Origin: Oscillospiraceae bacterium
GTDB lineage: Bacteria; Bacillota; Clostridia; Oscillospirales; Ruminococcaceae
Assembly: GCA_017410745.1 (NCBI GenBank)
Contig: JAFPPJ010000445.1
Span: 1-13,061, forward strand
Reading direction: 5' to 3'
Length of the DNA stretch: 13,061 bases
In this document: positions 1-8,800 of the stretch, piece by piece
How the letters are laid out: each line of letters begins with the position of its first letter
How positions within the stretch are numbered: the stretch's first letter is position 1
Notes under the pieces: model-generated
Seen by the model: only the letters and a program-made list of their open reading frames with translations
What the model was told of the DNA's origin: nothing
The model's database searches: none
Made by a program: the position numbers and the translations under genes

Positions 1-52
1 AGGAGAGCTTCCGCAAACTCCTGTCGCTCCGATATCCGACTTATTATCGTGG

Positions 53-57
53 GGAGG
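53..57 (+). promoter_or_regulatory. Ribosome binding site deciding the phosphoesterase start
   Basis: GGAGG lies six bases before the ATG at 64. It supports that ATG over the in-frame GTG at 49, which would place the site inside the coding sequence. The ATG start also puts the conserved GDTHG metal motif at residues 6-10, as is usual for this family. Confidence 0.75.
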
Positions 58-63
58 GAAGAC

Positions 64-741
64 ATGATATATATTACCGGAGATACGCACGGAGAATACT
101 TTGAGCTTGCATACAGACTGTCACGATGGCCGCTGAAAAGGGGCGATACCGTGATAATAGCCGGTGATTTCGGCTTTATCTGGGGTGATGATATGAGGGC
201 TCTTGATATGGTGAAGGAGATGCCCTATACCATTGCATTCGTGGACGGCAATCATGAGAATTTTGATATGCTCAATGTCTTTCCCGCCGAGCGGTGGAAA
301 GGCGGGAAGGTGCACAGGATCGCAGCGAATGTATTTCACCTGATGAGAGGGCAGCTTTTTGAGATAGAGGGCACGACCATATTCACGATGGGCGGTGCAT
401 ATTCCATCGACAAGGCGCACAGGACAGAGGGCAGGAGCTGGTGGAAGCAGGAGAAGCCCACCGCAGAGGATTACAGGACGGCGGATGAGACTCTTGAAAG
501 GTGCGGGAAAAAGGCCGATATAGTAGTTACTCATACACTGCCGCAGTCGGTCATACCTATGCTGGGTATCATACCCGATGAGCATGATGAGGAGCTCACG
601 GGATACCTTGAACGGCTGTACAGGGAGATGGATTTCAGGATGTGGTTCGGCGGACATTTCCACATGGATAAGCTTATTGATAAAAATGTTCGGGTGCTGT
701 ATCACGATGTAGTGCCCATAGATGAAAGGATCACAGGATGA
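64..741 (+). CDS. Calcineurin-like metallophosphoesterase
   Basis: This 225-residue soluble protein has the full set of two-metal phosphoesterase motifs in order: D7 and H9 in GDTHG, D35 in GDFG, N63-H64 in DGNHE, H157 in THTLP, and H198 and H200 in GGHFH. These ligands hold two metal ions that hydrolyse phosphate esters. The family covers protein phosphatases, nucleases and nucleotide hydrolases, so the substrate cannot be read from sequence. There is no signal peptide or membrane segment, so it should be cytoplasmic. The length is normal for small single-domain members. The ATG at 64 is chosen for its GGAGG site; an in-frame GTG at 49 would add five residues. Its TGA (739-741) overlaps an ATG of the protease gene in an ATGA, which suggests translational coupling, but the two functions have no obvious link. 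Confidence 0.9.
   Translation: MIYITGDTHGEYFELAYRLSRWPLKRGDTVIIAGDFGFIWGDDMRALDMVKEMPYTIAFVDGNHENFDMLNVFPAERWKGGKVHRIAANVFHLMRGQLFEIEGTTIFTMGGAYSIDKAHRTEGRSWWKQEKPTAEDYRTADETLERCGKKADIVVTHTLPQSVIPMLGIIPDEHDEELTGYLERLYREMDFRMWFGGHFHMDKLIDKNVRVLYHDVVPIDERITG
726..730 (+). promoter_or_regulatory. Ribosome binding site for the upstream start of the protease gene
   Basis: AAGGA lies seven bases before the ATG at 738, inside the 3' end of the phosphoesterase gene. The alternative ATG at 765 has only a weaker GGGAAG-like stretch (753-758). The site therefore favours coupled initiation at the ATGA overlap, although the start at 765 gives a tidier lipoprotein signal peptide. Confidence 0.5.
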
Positions 742-2876
742 TGATATCCTGCGGGAAGACTGACATGAACAAGAAGATTACTGCGGCACTTGCCGCGCTG
801 ATGCTCTGCATGATGCAGACAGGATGCTCCGATATATATGACGGTGACGACGATGTATATGACGAGCCCGATATACAGGATGAACAGGAAGAGAAACAGA
901 CATATTCATCGCATGACAATGAAGTGCATGATGCATCGCATATGTGGATGCACGTCATGGACGACGGCAGTGCCATGACGATAAACCGTCCTGCATCAAA
1001 GAATGAGCCTATGGGCGAAAACGACACATGGACGGTATTCATATATCTGTGCGGCACCGACCTTGAAGGGCGCTTCTCAAGCGCATCCGATGATCTGCTC
1101 GAACTTTGTGAAGCTGAGTGCGGCGATAATGTGCGCTTCGTGATACAGACGGGCGGCACAGAGGAATGGGCATTGGACGAAATATCCTCGGATAAGTGCC
1201 AGCGCTTTGTGATCGAGGACGGAGAGATATGTCTTGTGGACAGTGCACCCTTAACGAGTATGGGCGAAGCGGATACGCTCTCGGATTTCCTTGAATGGGG
1301 CGTGGAAACATACCCTGCGGAGAAGATGGGCGTCACAATATGGGATCACGGCAGCGGCTGCATCAACGGTGCGTGCTTTGATGAGCTCAATGACGATGAT
1401 TCCCTTTCTCTTGCGGAGATGGACGAAGCATTCGCGGCAGTCTACGGGGATATGACGGATCAGTTCGAGTTCATCGGCTTTGATTGCTGTCTTATGAGTA
1501 CAGCAGAGGTCGCAAATATCATGGCCACATACGCAAGATACTTCTACGGCTCGCAGGAATCCGAGCCGTGCTGCGGCTGGGACTATATCAGCATCGCGGA
1601 CTTTCTTGCACAGAATCCCTCGTCCGACGGCGCAGAGCTTGGCAGGGTGGTGGCAGACAGCTACTATGAGCACTGCAAGGCAGATGACCAGGCGTATGAC
1701 TGCACATTCACAGTGGTCGATCTGAGCCGGTATGACGACTTCGTGATCGAATTCAACGAGTACGCAAGAGAACTCTATGGTGCTTTCCCGAACAACCGCA
1801 GGGACATAATACGAGGCATCAAGAATGCTGACGATTTCGGCGGCAACAACTTCTGGGAGGGCTACTCGAATATGGTCGATCTAGGAGGGATCGTGAAAGA
1901 GAACTCCCGCTATGCGGACAGCAGAGCGCTCCTTTCCGCTATGGACAATGTGATAAGCTATAAGATAAACGGCAAAGGACACAAGAATGCATCTGGTCTG
2001 TCGCTGTACTACCCGCTTAAAGTGGGAAGCTCCGAGGAGCTGGAGATATATTCTGACATCACGCTGAGCCCCTATTATCTGGCAGTGGTGGATATGGCTG
2101 CGGCAGGCAGGTACAAGACCAACTATGATATATCAGAGATATTCGGAGAGAATGGCTGGTACAGCAGCATGCACGGCATAGAGGAAGGCTTCTTTGACTA
2201 TGCAGACGAAAGTGATGAGGGCATGAGCACGCTCATCACCTTTGAGCAGGAGCCGTATGTTGAGGACAATTTCTATTCCTTCACGCTCACAAAGGAAGCT
2301 CTTGAAAATACAGTCGGAGTAGAGGCATATATCGCAAGGGATACCGATGACGGCATGGTCGATCTGGGCGAGATATGCGATGTGTATGAGGACTGGGACA
2401 CGGGCGAATTTGCCGACAGCTTTGACGGCTATTGGTTCTCGCTCCCCGATGATCAGCTGCTGCCGATATATATCGTAAGCAACGATGATGATATTCAGGT
2501 GTTCACATCCCCTGTTATGGTAAACGGTGAACGCACCAATCTGCGTATCACCTGTGAGGGCGTGCATAACCACGTCGAAGGCATATGGAGCGGCATAGAC
2601 GAAAACGGTATGGCGGGACGTGACCTTGTGAAGCTGAAGCCCGGGGATGTGATATGCCCCGTCTACAAGGTGACCCATGCCGATAAAGAGGATACCGAGA
2701 TATACGGTGATGACTACACATGGGAAGACGGCGATGATGTGACATACAGCTTCCTTACGCCCGGAGACTATATCTACGGCTTCGGCATCGAGGATATATA
2801 CGGTGACTACTACATCACCGATTTCGTATCCTTCTCGATGGATGAGGACGGAGAAGCAACATTCTATGAGGAATAG
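738..2876 (+). CDS. Clostripain-family (C11) cysteine protease, predicted lipoprotein
   Basis: The 712-residue product begins with a short basic stretch (MNKK, residues 10-13), a hydrophobic stretch (14-27) and the lipobox-like QTGC with C30, then a very acidic linker (31-65). It is probably secreted and anchored to the outer face of the membrane; Q at -3 is unusual for a lipobox. The C11 catalytic domain starts near residue 96 (DTWTVFIYLCGTDLE). It contains the catalytic histidine H204 in WDHGSG and the probable nucleophile C251 in FDCCLM, matching the family's DACLM; C250 sits next to it. The family motif GLSLYYP lies near the end of the core, and a beta-rich acidic C-terminal region of about 250 residues follows. 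C11 enzymes often cut after Arg or Lys and self-process, but no clear processing site is visible between H204 and C251. The start may be 738 (ATGA overlap, better ribosome site) or 765 (703 residues). Confidence 0.88.
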   Translation: MMISCGKTDMNKKITAALAALMLCMMQTGCSDIYDGDDDVYDEPDIQDEQEEKQTYSSHDNEVHDASHMWMHVMDDGSAMTINRPASKNEPMGENDTWTVFIYLCGTDLEGRFSSASDDLLELCEAECGDNVRFVIQTGGTEEWALDEISSDKCQRFVIEDGEICLVDSAPLTSMGEADTLSDFLEWGVETYPAEKMGVTIWDHGSGCINGACFDELNDDDSLSLAEMDEAFAAVYGDMTDQFEFIGFDCCLMSTAEVANIMATYARYFYGSQESEPCCGWDYISIADFLAQNPSSDGAELGRVVADSYYEHCKADDQAYDCTFTVVDLSRYDDFVIEFNEYARELYGAFPNNRRDIIRGIKNADDFGGNNFWEGYSNMVDLGGIVKENSRYADSRALLSAMDNVISYKINGKGHKNASGLSLYYPLKVGSSEELEIYSDITLSPYYLAVVDMAAAGRYKTNYDISEIFGENGWYSSMHGIEEGFFDYADESDEGMSTLITFEQEPYVEDNFYSFTLTKEALENTVGVEAYIARDTDDGMVDLGEICDVYEDWDTGEFADSFDGYWFSLPDDQLLPIYIVSNDDDIQVFTSPVMVNGERTNLRITCEGVHNHVEGIWSGIDENGMAGRDLVKLKPGDVICPVYKVTHADKEDTEIYGDDYTWEDGDDVTYSFLTPGDYIYGFGIEDIYGDYYITDFVSFSMDEDGEATFYEE

Positions 2877-2893
2877 ACCATGGAGGGACATCA

Positions 2894-4483
2894 ATGGATA
2901 AAGCTGTCATAAGAGTATATACAAGACCCGTTAATGATGAGAACTATCCCGCAGGGCTCGCGCACAGCATACATATCTCATGCTGCACAGGCGAAACAAA
3001 TGAACCCTTCAACAAGAACTACGGCATACTCTTTGCGGAGGGGCTCGTATCTGACAACAATACCATCATCCCTCTCGGCGTGTCCGACCCTAAGATATTC
3101 TGCACAAATGACGGGATATGCATAACAGGCAGGCGTGTCACCGAGGACGGCAGGAACTATGATAATGACGGAAAAGTGCTTCTCTGGACTACCTCCGACC
3201 TGATACATTTCGAGAGCAGGGGCTTTGCGGATGCATCCGTGCTGCCTGCAGACATATCTGATACCATCGAGGCGGATATGACTGTTGTACAGGCGGCGCT
3301 CGACTACTGGCGGCCTGTAAAGTATATGGGCGCACGACTGTCCCGCACATCCGCAAATATGGATGAGCTTGATGAGACCGAAGCTGTGCTCGAATACAGC
3401 GACGGCTCTGTCAGGAGAAAGAAGATAATATGGGAGAGCGGCAGTTCCGACAGCCGCACAGTAAAGGGCACGATAAGGCAGCAGCGTTTCTCGTTCCCGC
3501 TTGCAAAGGGGTATGGCGACCCCGTTATATTCCCGTGGGAAGGCAAATGGTACTATATCTCCACCAATGACAATCTAAACGATATAGGCATATATGTCAG
3601 GGAAGGGGACAGGGTGGAAGACCTGTTCTCAGATGAGGCAAAAGAGCATCTTATACTGCCCTTTGATGAAAAAAGGGGCTTTGAGCAGACATTCTGGGCT
3701 CCCGAGTTCCATGTGATAGGCGGAGAACTGTATATACTGTTCGCGGTGAGCGGACATATATGGGGGCCTCAGTGCCATATCATGAAGCTGAGAAAAGGCG
3801 GCAGCATCATCGACCGTGACGCATGGGAAGACCCTGTCCGCATGGTAAGGAAGGACGGCACGCCCCTTGCAGAGAGTGCCATCACGCTTGATATGACATA
3901 TATCAAGGCACAGAGCGGGTCATATGTGGTATGGTCATACCGCGAGAACATAGCGACGGAGATGGATTCGGGCTCAATGCTGTATATCGCATCTGTCAAT
4001 GAGGATACACCGTGGAAGCTTGCGAGCGATCCCGTGCTGCTCACAAGGCCGCTGTACGGCTGGGAGAACGTGGCGGGCACGATAAATAACGAAGGCCCCA
4101 ATTCATTCATAAGGGACGGCAGGGTATACCTCACCTATTCCGGAGGTTCTGCAAACAGCTATACATATGCGCTCGGACTGCTCACCGCCGATACGTGCAG
4201 CGATCTCACGGATCTGCGTTCATGGACCAAGAGCATGACTCCCGTACTTACATTCTATTCTGTGGACGGTGAGTTCGGCCCCGGGCATAATTCCTTCTTC
4301 ACCAATGAAGACGGCGAGCTTATGATAGCATATCATGCAGAGACGGACATAACAGAAACACTGCGCTGTGACGGCATACGCCGTGTGCATTTCAGAAAGG
4401 ACGGCACGCCGTATTTCGGCATGTCCCCGCAGGATGATATAACAGACGAGACAGTGACCGCAGAAATAACGGGAGCAGTATAA
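2894..4483 (+). CDS. GH43-type glycoside hydrolase with inserted Ig-like domain
   Basis: This 529-residue protein has no signal peptide, so it probably hydrolyses imported oligosaccharides in the cytoplasm. Residues 203-485 form a complete five-bladed GH43 propeller in order: D209 (catalytic base, GYGDPVIF), WAPE 268-271, D333 (pKa modulator, LDMTYI), E400 (general acid, NNEGPNSF) and H465 (GPGHNSFF). In front lies a second blade-like segment (about 43-110) with its own SDPKIF (D65) and TTSDLIHFE. This is followed at about 138-200 by a stretch resembling a bacterial Big_4 Ig-like domain (EYSDGSVRRKK, then VKGTIRQQRF). GH43 members act as arabinofuranosidases, xylosidases, arabinanases or galactosidases; the specificity here is open, though LacZ in the same array hints at galactose- or arabinose-containing glycans. 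GGAGG at 2882-2886 sits seven bases before the ATG. The gap to the protease gene is 17 bases. Confidence 0.85.
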   Translation: MDKAVIRVYTRPVNDENYPAGLAHSIHISCCTGETNEPFNKNYGILFAEGLVSDNNTIIPLGVSDPKIFCTNDGICITGRRVTEDGRNYDNDGKVLLWTTSDLIHFESRGFADASVLPADISDTIEADMTVVQAALDYWRPVKYMGARLSRTSANMDELDETEAVLEYSDGSVRRKKIIWESGSSDSRTVKGTIRQQRFSFPLAKGYGDPVIFPWEGKWYYISTNDNLNDIGIYVREGDRVEDLFSDEAKEHLILPFDEKRGFEQTFWAPEFHVIGGELYILFAVSGHIWGPQCHIMKLRKGGSIIDRDAWEDPVRMVRKDGTPLAESAITLDMTYIKAQSGSYVVWSYRENIATEMDSGSMLYIASVNEDTPWKLASDPVLLTRPLYGWENVAGTINNEGPNSFIRDGRVYLTYSGGSANSYTYALGLLTADTCSDLTDLRSWTKSMTPVLTFYSVDGEFGPGHNSFFTNEDGELMIAYHAETDITETLRCDGIRRVHFRKDGTPYFGMSPQDDITDETVTAEITGAV

Positions 4484-4534
4484 AGCATCCGGGCCGCAGA
4501 TAAGACCGATATGATGAAAAAATCAACGAAATGG

Positions 4535-4562
4535 CTGTCGTGCAGGCTCAGTCTGCCGACAG
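4535..4562 (+). promoter_or_regulatory. RNA hairpin in the leader of the diguanylate cyclase gene
   Basis: CTGTCG (4535-4540) pairs with CGACAG (4557-4562), and GCAG (4542-4545) pairs with CTGC (4553-4556). Only T4541 is bulged, and the loop is seven bases (4546-4552). The 3' arm ends on the first two bases of the AGGAAGG ribosome site (4561-4567). No T-run follows, so it does not look like an intrinsic terminator. It may tune translation of the cyclase or protect the downstream mRNA; either role is inference. Confidence 0.5.
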
Positions 4563-4567
4563 GAAGG
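4561..4567 (+). promoter_or_regulatory. Ribosome binding site deciding the cyclase start
   Basis: AGGAAGG stands eight bases before the ATG at 4576. The REC domain begins at once from that ATG (MKWVAVVDDN), whereas the 15 residues read from an upstream ATG at 4531 add no domain and lie over the hairpin. The start at 4576 is therefore preferred. Confidence 0.7.
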
Positions 4568-4575
4568 ATGAAACT

Positions 4576-5871
4576 ATGAAATGGGTAGCAGTTGTCGATG
4601 ACAATACGGCAAATCTGAATGTCGCAGGACAGATACTCAGCAAGAATCATATAAGGGTAAGCGCCATGAGATCGGGTGCGGCACTTATCAAATTCATCAG
4701 GGAGAACCGCCCCGACCTTATACTCCTTGATATAGTCATGCCGCAGATGGACGGCTTTGAGACGCTCACAAAGCTGCGTGAGACAGAGAAGGAGCTGGGT
4801 ATCCCCGAGATACCCGTGGTGTTCCTCACAGCGGATGAGGAGAGCGAGACCGAGAGCAGGGGCTTTGAGATGGGCGTGTCGGATTATATACGAAAGCCCT
4901 TTTACCCCGAGGTGCTCCTCAAACGCATTGAGAATGTCATAGCCAAGCAGGAGAAGATAACGAAGTTCTCGGAGGAAGCTGCCACGGACAAGCTGACGGG
5001 CTTTCTCAATAAAGTGTCCGCAAACGAAAGGATAGCACCGCTGTGTACATCGCAAAACGGCCTGCTGATAATGCTCGACCTTGACTGCTTCAAGCTTGTC
5101 AATGACATATACGGTCATGATATGGGCGACAGGGTGCTCACATCCTTTGCACAGCTGATGAGGAGCAGCCTCCCGGAAAAGACCGTTTTCGGCAGGATAG
5201 GCGGAGATGAATTCATAGCCTTCTGTGCGGATATGAGCGATGATGAGTTCACAGCATTCGCCGGGAATATAAACGATGGATTCATGGCCAGGGCGAAGGA
5301 GCTCATGGGTGAGGATGTGCAGATACCTCTCGGCATATCGGCGGGAGCGGTGCGTGTGCCCGAATACGGCACGGATTATGCAGAGCTGTTCAGAATGGCG
5401 GACAAGGCACTGTACAGCGTGAAGCAGAGCGGCAAGCACGGCAGTGAGGTGTACAGTGACCGCAGCGAGAATACCGACAGTGCCATGACAGATATCAGCA
5501 CCATATCAATGATACTCGACGAGCGCAATATCCCCAACTGCGCACTGAAGCTCGACAGGGATGCGTTCATATATGTATACAGATTTGTGCTGCGCTATAT
5601 GAAAAGATATAAGAATACCGCATGCAAGCTGCTTTTTACCATAGACAAGGACAGCAGTACAGAGGTGTGCGAGAGCTTCGGCGAGCATATCAAATACTCG
5701 CTGAGGAAAAGCGATATCATGATGCAGTACAAGAAGAACAGATACTTCGTGCTGCTCCCGGAGGTCAAGGCAGAATTTGCAGAGCAGGTCGCACAGCGTA
5801 TCTGCGGCAAGTGGGCGGAGATATCTGATATCGGGATAAGCTATGAGCTTGAGATAGTAAGCCCTGACTGA
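4576..5871 (+). CDS. Response-regulator diguanylate cyclase, REC-GGDEF-degenerate GGDEF
   Basis: This soluble 431-residue protein has three parts. Residues 1-125 are a receiver domain with acidic pocket D8-D9, phospho-acceptor D52 (LLDIVMP), T85 and K107 (YIRKP). Residues 137-295 are a GGDEF domain with every catalytic mark: D168, FKLVND, YGHDMGD and GGDEF at 209-213. It should make c-di-GMP from two GTP. The inhibitory I-site (RxxD five residues before GGDEF) is absent; PEKT (200-203) stands there. Residues about 325-431 look like a second GGDEF fold that has lost its metal-binding ND and GH..GD motifs, with KKNRY (386-390) replacing GGDEF. It keeps RKSD (377-380) at exact I-site spacing, then YFVLLPE. 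Phosphorylation of D52 probably controls activity, and the likely donor is the HPt domain of the kinase encoded 13 bases downstream. It has no DNA-binding domain. Confidence 0.9.
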   Translation: MKWVAVVDDNTANLNVAGQILSKNHIRVSAMRSGAALIKFIRENRPDLILLDIVMPQMDGFETLTKLRETEKELGIPEIPVVFLTADEESETESRGFEMGVSDYIRKPFYPEVLLKRIENVIAKQEKITKFSEEAATDKLTGFLNKVSANERIAPLCTSQNGLLIMLDLDCFKLVNDIYGHDMGDRVLTSFAQLMRSSLPEKTVFGRIGGDEFIAFCADMSDDEFTAFAGNINDGFMARAKELMGEDVQIPLGISAGAVRVPEYGTDYAELFRMADKALYSVKQSGKHGSEVYSDRSENTDSAMTDISTISMILDERNIPNCALKLDRDAFIYVYRFVLRYMKRYKNTACKLLFTIDKDSSTEVCESFGEHIKYSLRKSDIMMQYKKNRYFVLLPEVKAEFAEQVAQRICGKWAEISDIGISYELEIVSPD

Positions 5872-5884
5872 TGCGGGTGACACT

Positions 5885-8800
5885 ATGAAAGACAGAAAGA
5901 ACCATGTGATAATCATAGCGGCTATACTGCTGATAACAGTCACTGTAGCAGATGCGCTGCTCGTGTTCCGCAGGACATCGAATCAGGCCACCGAGACGGG
6001 AAAGTACCAGCTTGAGATCATAGGCGGCGAGCTTGAAAGCACGCTCAATGAAGCACGATATGCTACCCTGCAGCAGGCTATGATAGCCGAGAGTTTCCTT
6101 AGCGACAGGGAAGCCCTCGAGAAATTCATCTATACCAAGAATGAGGAGCTGTCAAAGGACCCCGGCTTCTATAATATGTACATCGCAGGCACCGGCTGGG
6201 ATATCATACCAAATTTCGAGCACCGCGATGCGGACTTTGTTGCCACGAAGCGAAGCTGGTATGAGGGAGCGGTGCGGCAGAACGGCAATACCTATCTCAG
6301 CCCGCCCTATATGGATGTCATCACGGGCAATATATGCTATACCGTGTCTGTCATGCTTGAAGACGGCGATACCGTAATAGGTCTTGACTATACGATGGCA
6401 AATATACAGGCGCATATCGCCCGCATGAACGAGAACGGCTCAAGGGACGCGGTCATAGTCACGGGCGAGGGCATCATTGCGGGAAGTACGGATGAGAGCG
6501 TCATAGGCGAGAGACTTGTCGATGTGCTGCCGCAGTATTCTGCGGTATTCTCACTCGTCAAGGCCAACAATGACGTTGTGAGCCACAGGGTGCGCTCGGG
6601 ACTCTTCTATGACAGCCTGTTCGCATCTACGTCAAATTCGGGCTGGTATCTTATCGTCAGGGAAAATGAATGGGATCTGTACCGCAATTCATATATACAG
6701 GTGCTCATCACATCATCGCTCAACCTTATACTGCTTATCATCATAGCGGTGCTGTATGCGCATTCAGTGAGGGCAAGAAAGCACGCAGAGACAATACTCT
6801 CCTCAAAGACGGAATTCCTTCAGGGGATAAGTGCAGACCTGAAATACCCGCTCAAGAAGATAAACGACAATTCCGCAGGCTTTGATATAACCGACAGGTC
6901 GGATATACAGGAAAGGCTAAGCGAGATACACAGTGCGGGCGAAAGACTGTCGGAGATGCTCGGTCAGCTCATGTCCTACTCTATGATAGTCAGGAACGAG
7001 GACAAGGACGAGAAGGCCGCAGGGAAGAAGGAGAAACGCTCGGAGCTTCGCATGAACAAGAGGTTCAGAACGCTGATCCTGTGTCTGATGCTGTTTGTTA
7101 TGGGGCTGAGCCTGTTTGCGATGATAAGTCTGTCCGCAAAGATGGGCGGACTTGAGATGCAGAGCGAGGTCAACAGCTATGAGTATAAGCTGTCGGAATG
7201 GCTCAACAAGCAGAAAAGCATACTTGATATGTTTGTGAGTATCGTAGCCACGGAGCCCGAGATGCTCGAAGACTACGAGGGCACGATAAGCTATCTTGAC
7301 AGCATGAAGAAGCAATACCCCGAAATATCCGCGCTCTATGTCACAAATCCCGACCTTACGCCGAGCGTGTTCATGAATACGGGCTGGATACCCGACAAGG
7401 ACTGGCACGTCGAGGAAAGGCAGTGGTATATCGACACCCTTGCCGCAAAGGACAAGTGGAGCATATCCGCACCCTACTATGATGAGCAGACAGGATATTA
7501 CTGCGTTACTATATCCGAACAGGTGCTCGATGCGAAGACGGGAAGATTTCTCGGTATATTCGGCATAGATTTCTATATGGACAAGCTGGTGAATATACTC
7601 GGCGACAGCTATTCCGACAGCGGATATGCATTCCTCGCAGATGCACAGGGCGATATAATCAATCATCCCTACGGCAGCTATCAGATGTCGGATGCGAGCA
7701 AGACGAATGTATCGGAAATGGTATACGGCACAGCCGATGCAGACGGTCATACGGTGGAGCTCATCCGCGACTATGACGGGGCATACAAGCTGCTCGTGGC
7801 AAAGCGGAACGAGCTTTCGGGCTTCAGGGTATACGAGGTCACGAGCGTGAGCAAGATATACGGCAGCCTTATAGTATTTGCACTTATATGCTCGGCAGCC
7901 ATACTCATATGTACGGTCATGGTGTACAGGCTCCTCTCCGACCTTATACACTGGCAGGATGAGGTCAATGTGCAGATGGAGGAGGCGGCAAAGACGGCTA
8001 TTGCCGCAGGAAAGGCAAAGAGCCGCTTCCTTGCGCAGATGTCCCACGAGATACGCACGCCTATAAATGCAGTGCTCGGTATGAACGAGATGATACTGCG
8101 TGAGGCGGTGGACAGGGATATACTCGAATACTCCGAGAATATACAGACTGCGGGACGCACGCTGCTCACACTGATAAACAGTATACTTGACTTCTCAAAG
8201 ATAGAGGACGGCAAGATGCGGATAGTTCCTGTCCGATATAATACCGCCTCGATGATAAACAATCTCGTCAACAGCATATCCGAAAGGGCAAGGGCAAAGG
8301 GACTCGAGCTTGCGGTAAATGCTGACGAACAGCTCCCGTGTGCGCTCATCGGTGATGATGTGAGGGTGTCGCAGGTGATAATGAACCTGCTGACAAATGC
8401 CGTGAAATATACCGAAAAGGGCACAGTTACCCTTACCGTAAGCCTGGCGGATAAGCAGGACGGCCGCGCCCGCATATTCGTAGAGGTAAAGGATACGGGC
8501 ATAGGCATCAGGGAAGAGGATATGGACAGGCTGTTTGAATCCTTCTCCCGTCTTGATGAGGAAAAGAACCACAATATCGAGGGCACGGGCCTTGGCATGT
8601 CCATCGTGACAAAGCTGCTGACCATGATGGACAGCAGGCTCGATGTATCGAGCAGGTACGGAGAGGGTTCGGTGTTCTCCTTCAACATAATGCAGGATAT
8701 CGCAGACGACACTCCTATGGGCAGCCTATCTCCGACAGAGAAGCGGGAACGGCATCGTGCCGATAATCCGCACTGGAACGCTGCGAGGGTGCTTGTCACC

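Noticed and set aside
1..67. Possible end of an upstream gene running into the window, either ending in TGA at 65-67 (ATGA overlap) or reading further in another frame to about 97.
   Set aside because: Only about 20 codons are visible. The TGA-ending frame uses codons rare in this window (TTA TTA, CAA, ACT) and the other frame is no more convincing. No family is recognisable.
1884..1895. GGAGGG followed by an in-frame GTG inside the protease gene, as an internal start.
   Set aside because: The spacing is only three bases and it falls within the C11 core with no domain boundary. It is probably chance from Gly-Gly codons.
4510..4515. TATGAT as a -10 promoter element before the cyclase gene.
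   Set aside because: No TTGACA-like element lies 16-18 bases upstream, and TAT-rich six-mers are common in this window because of ATA and TAT codons.
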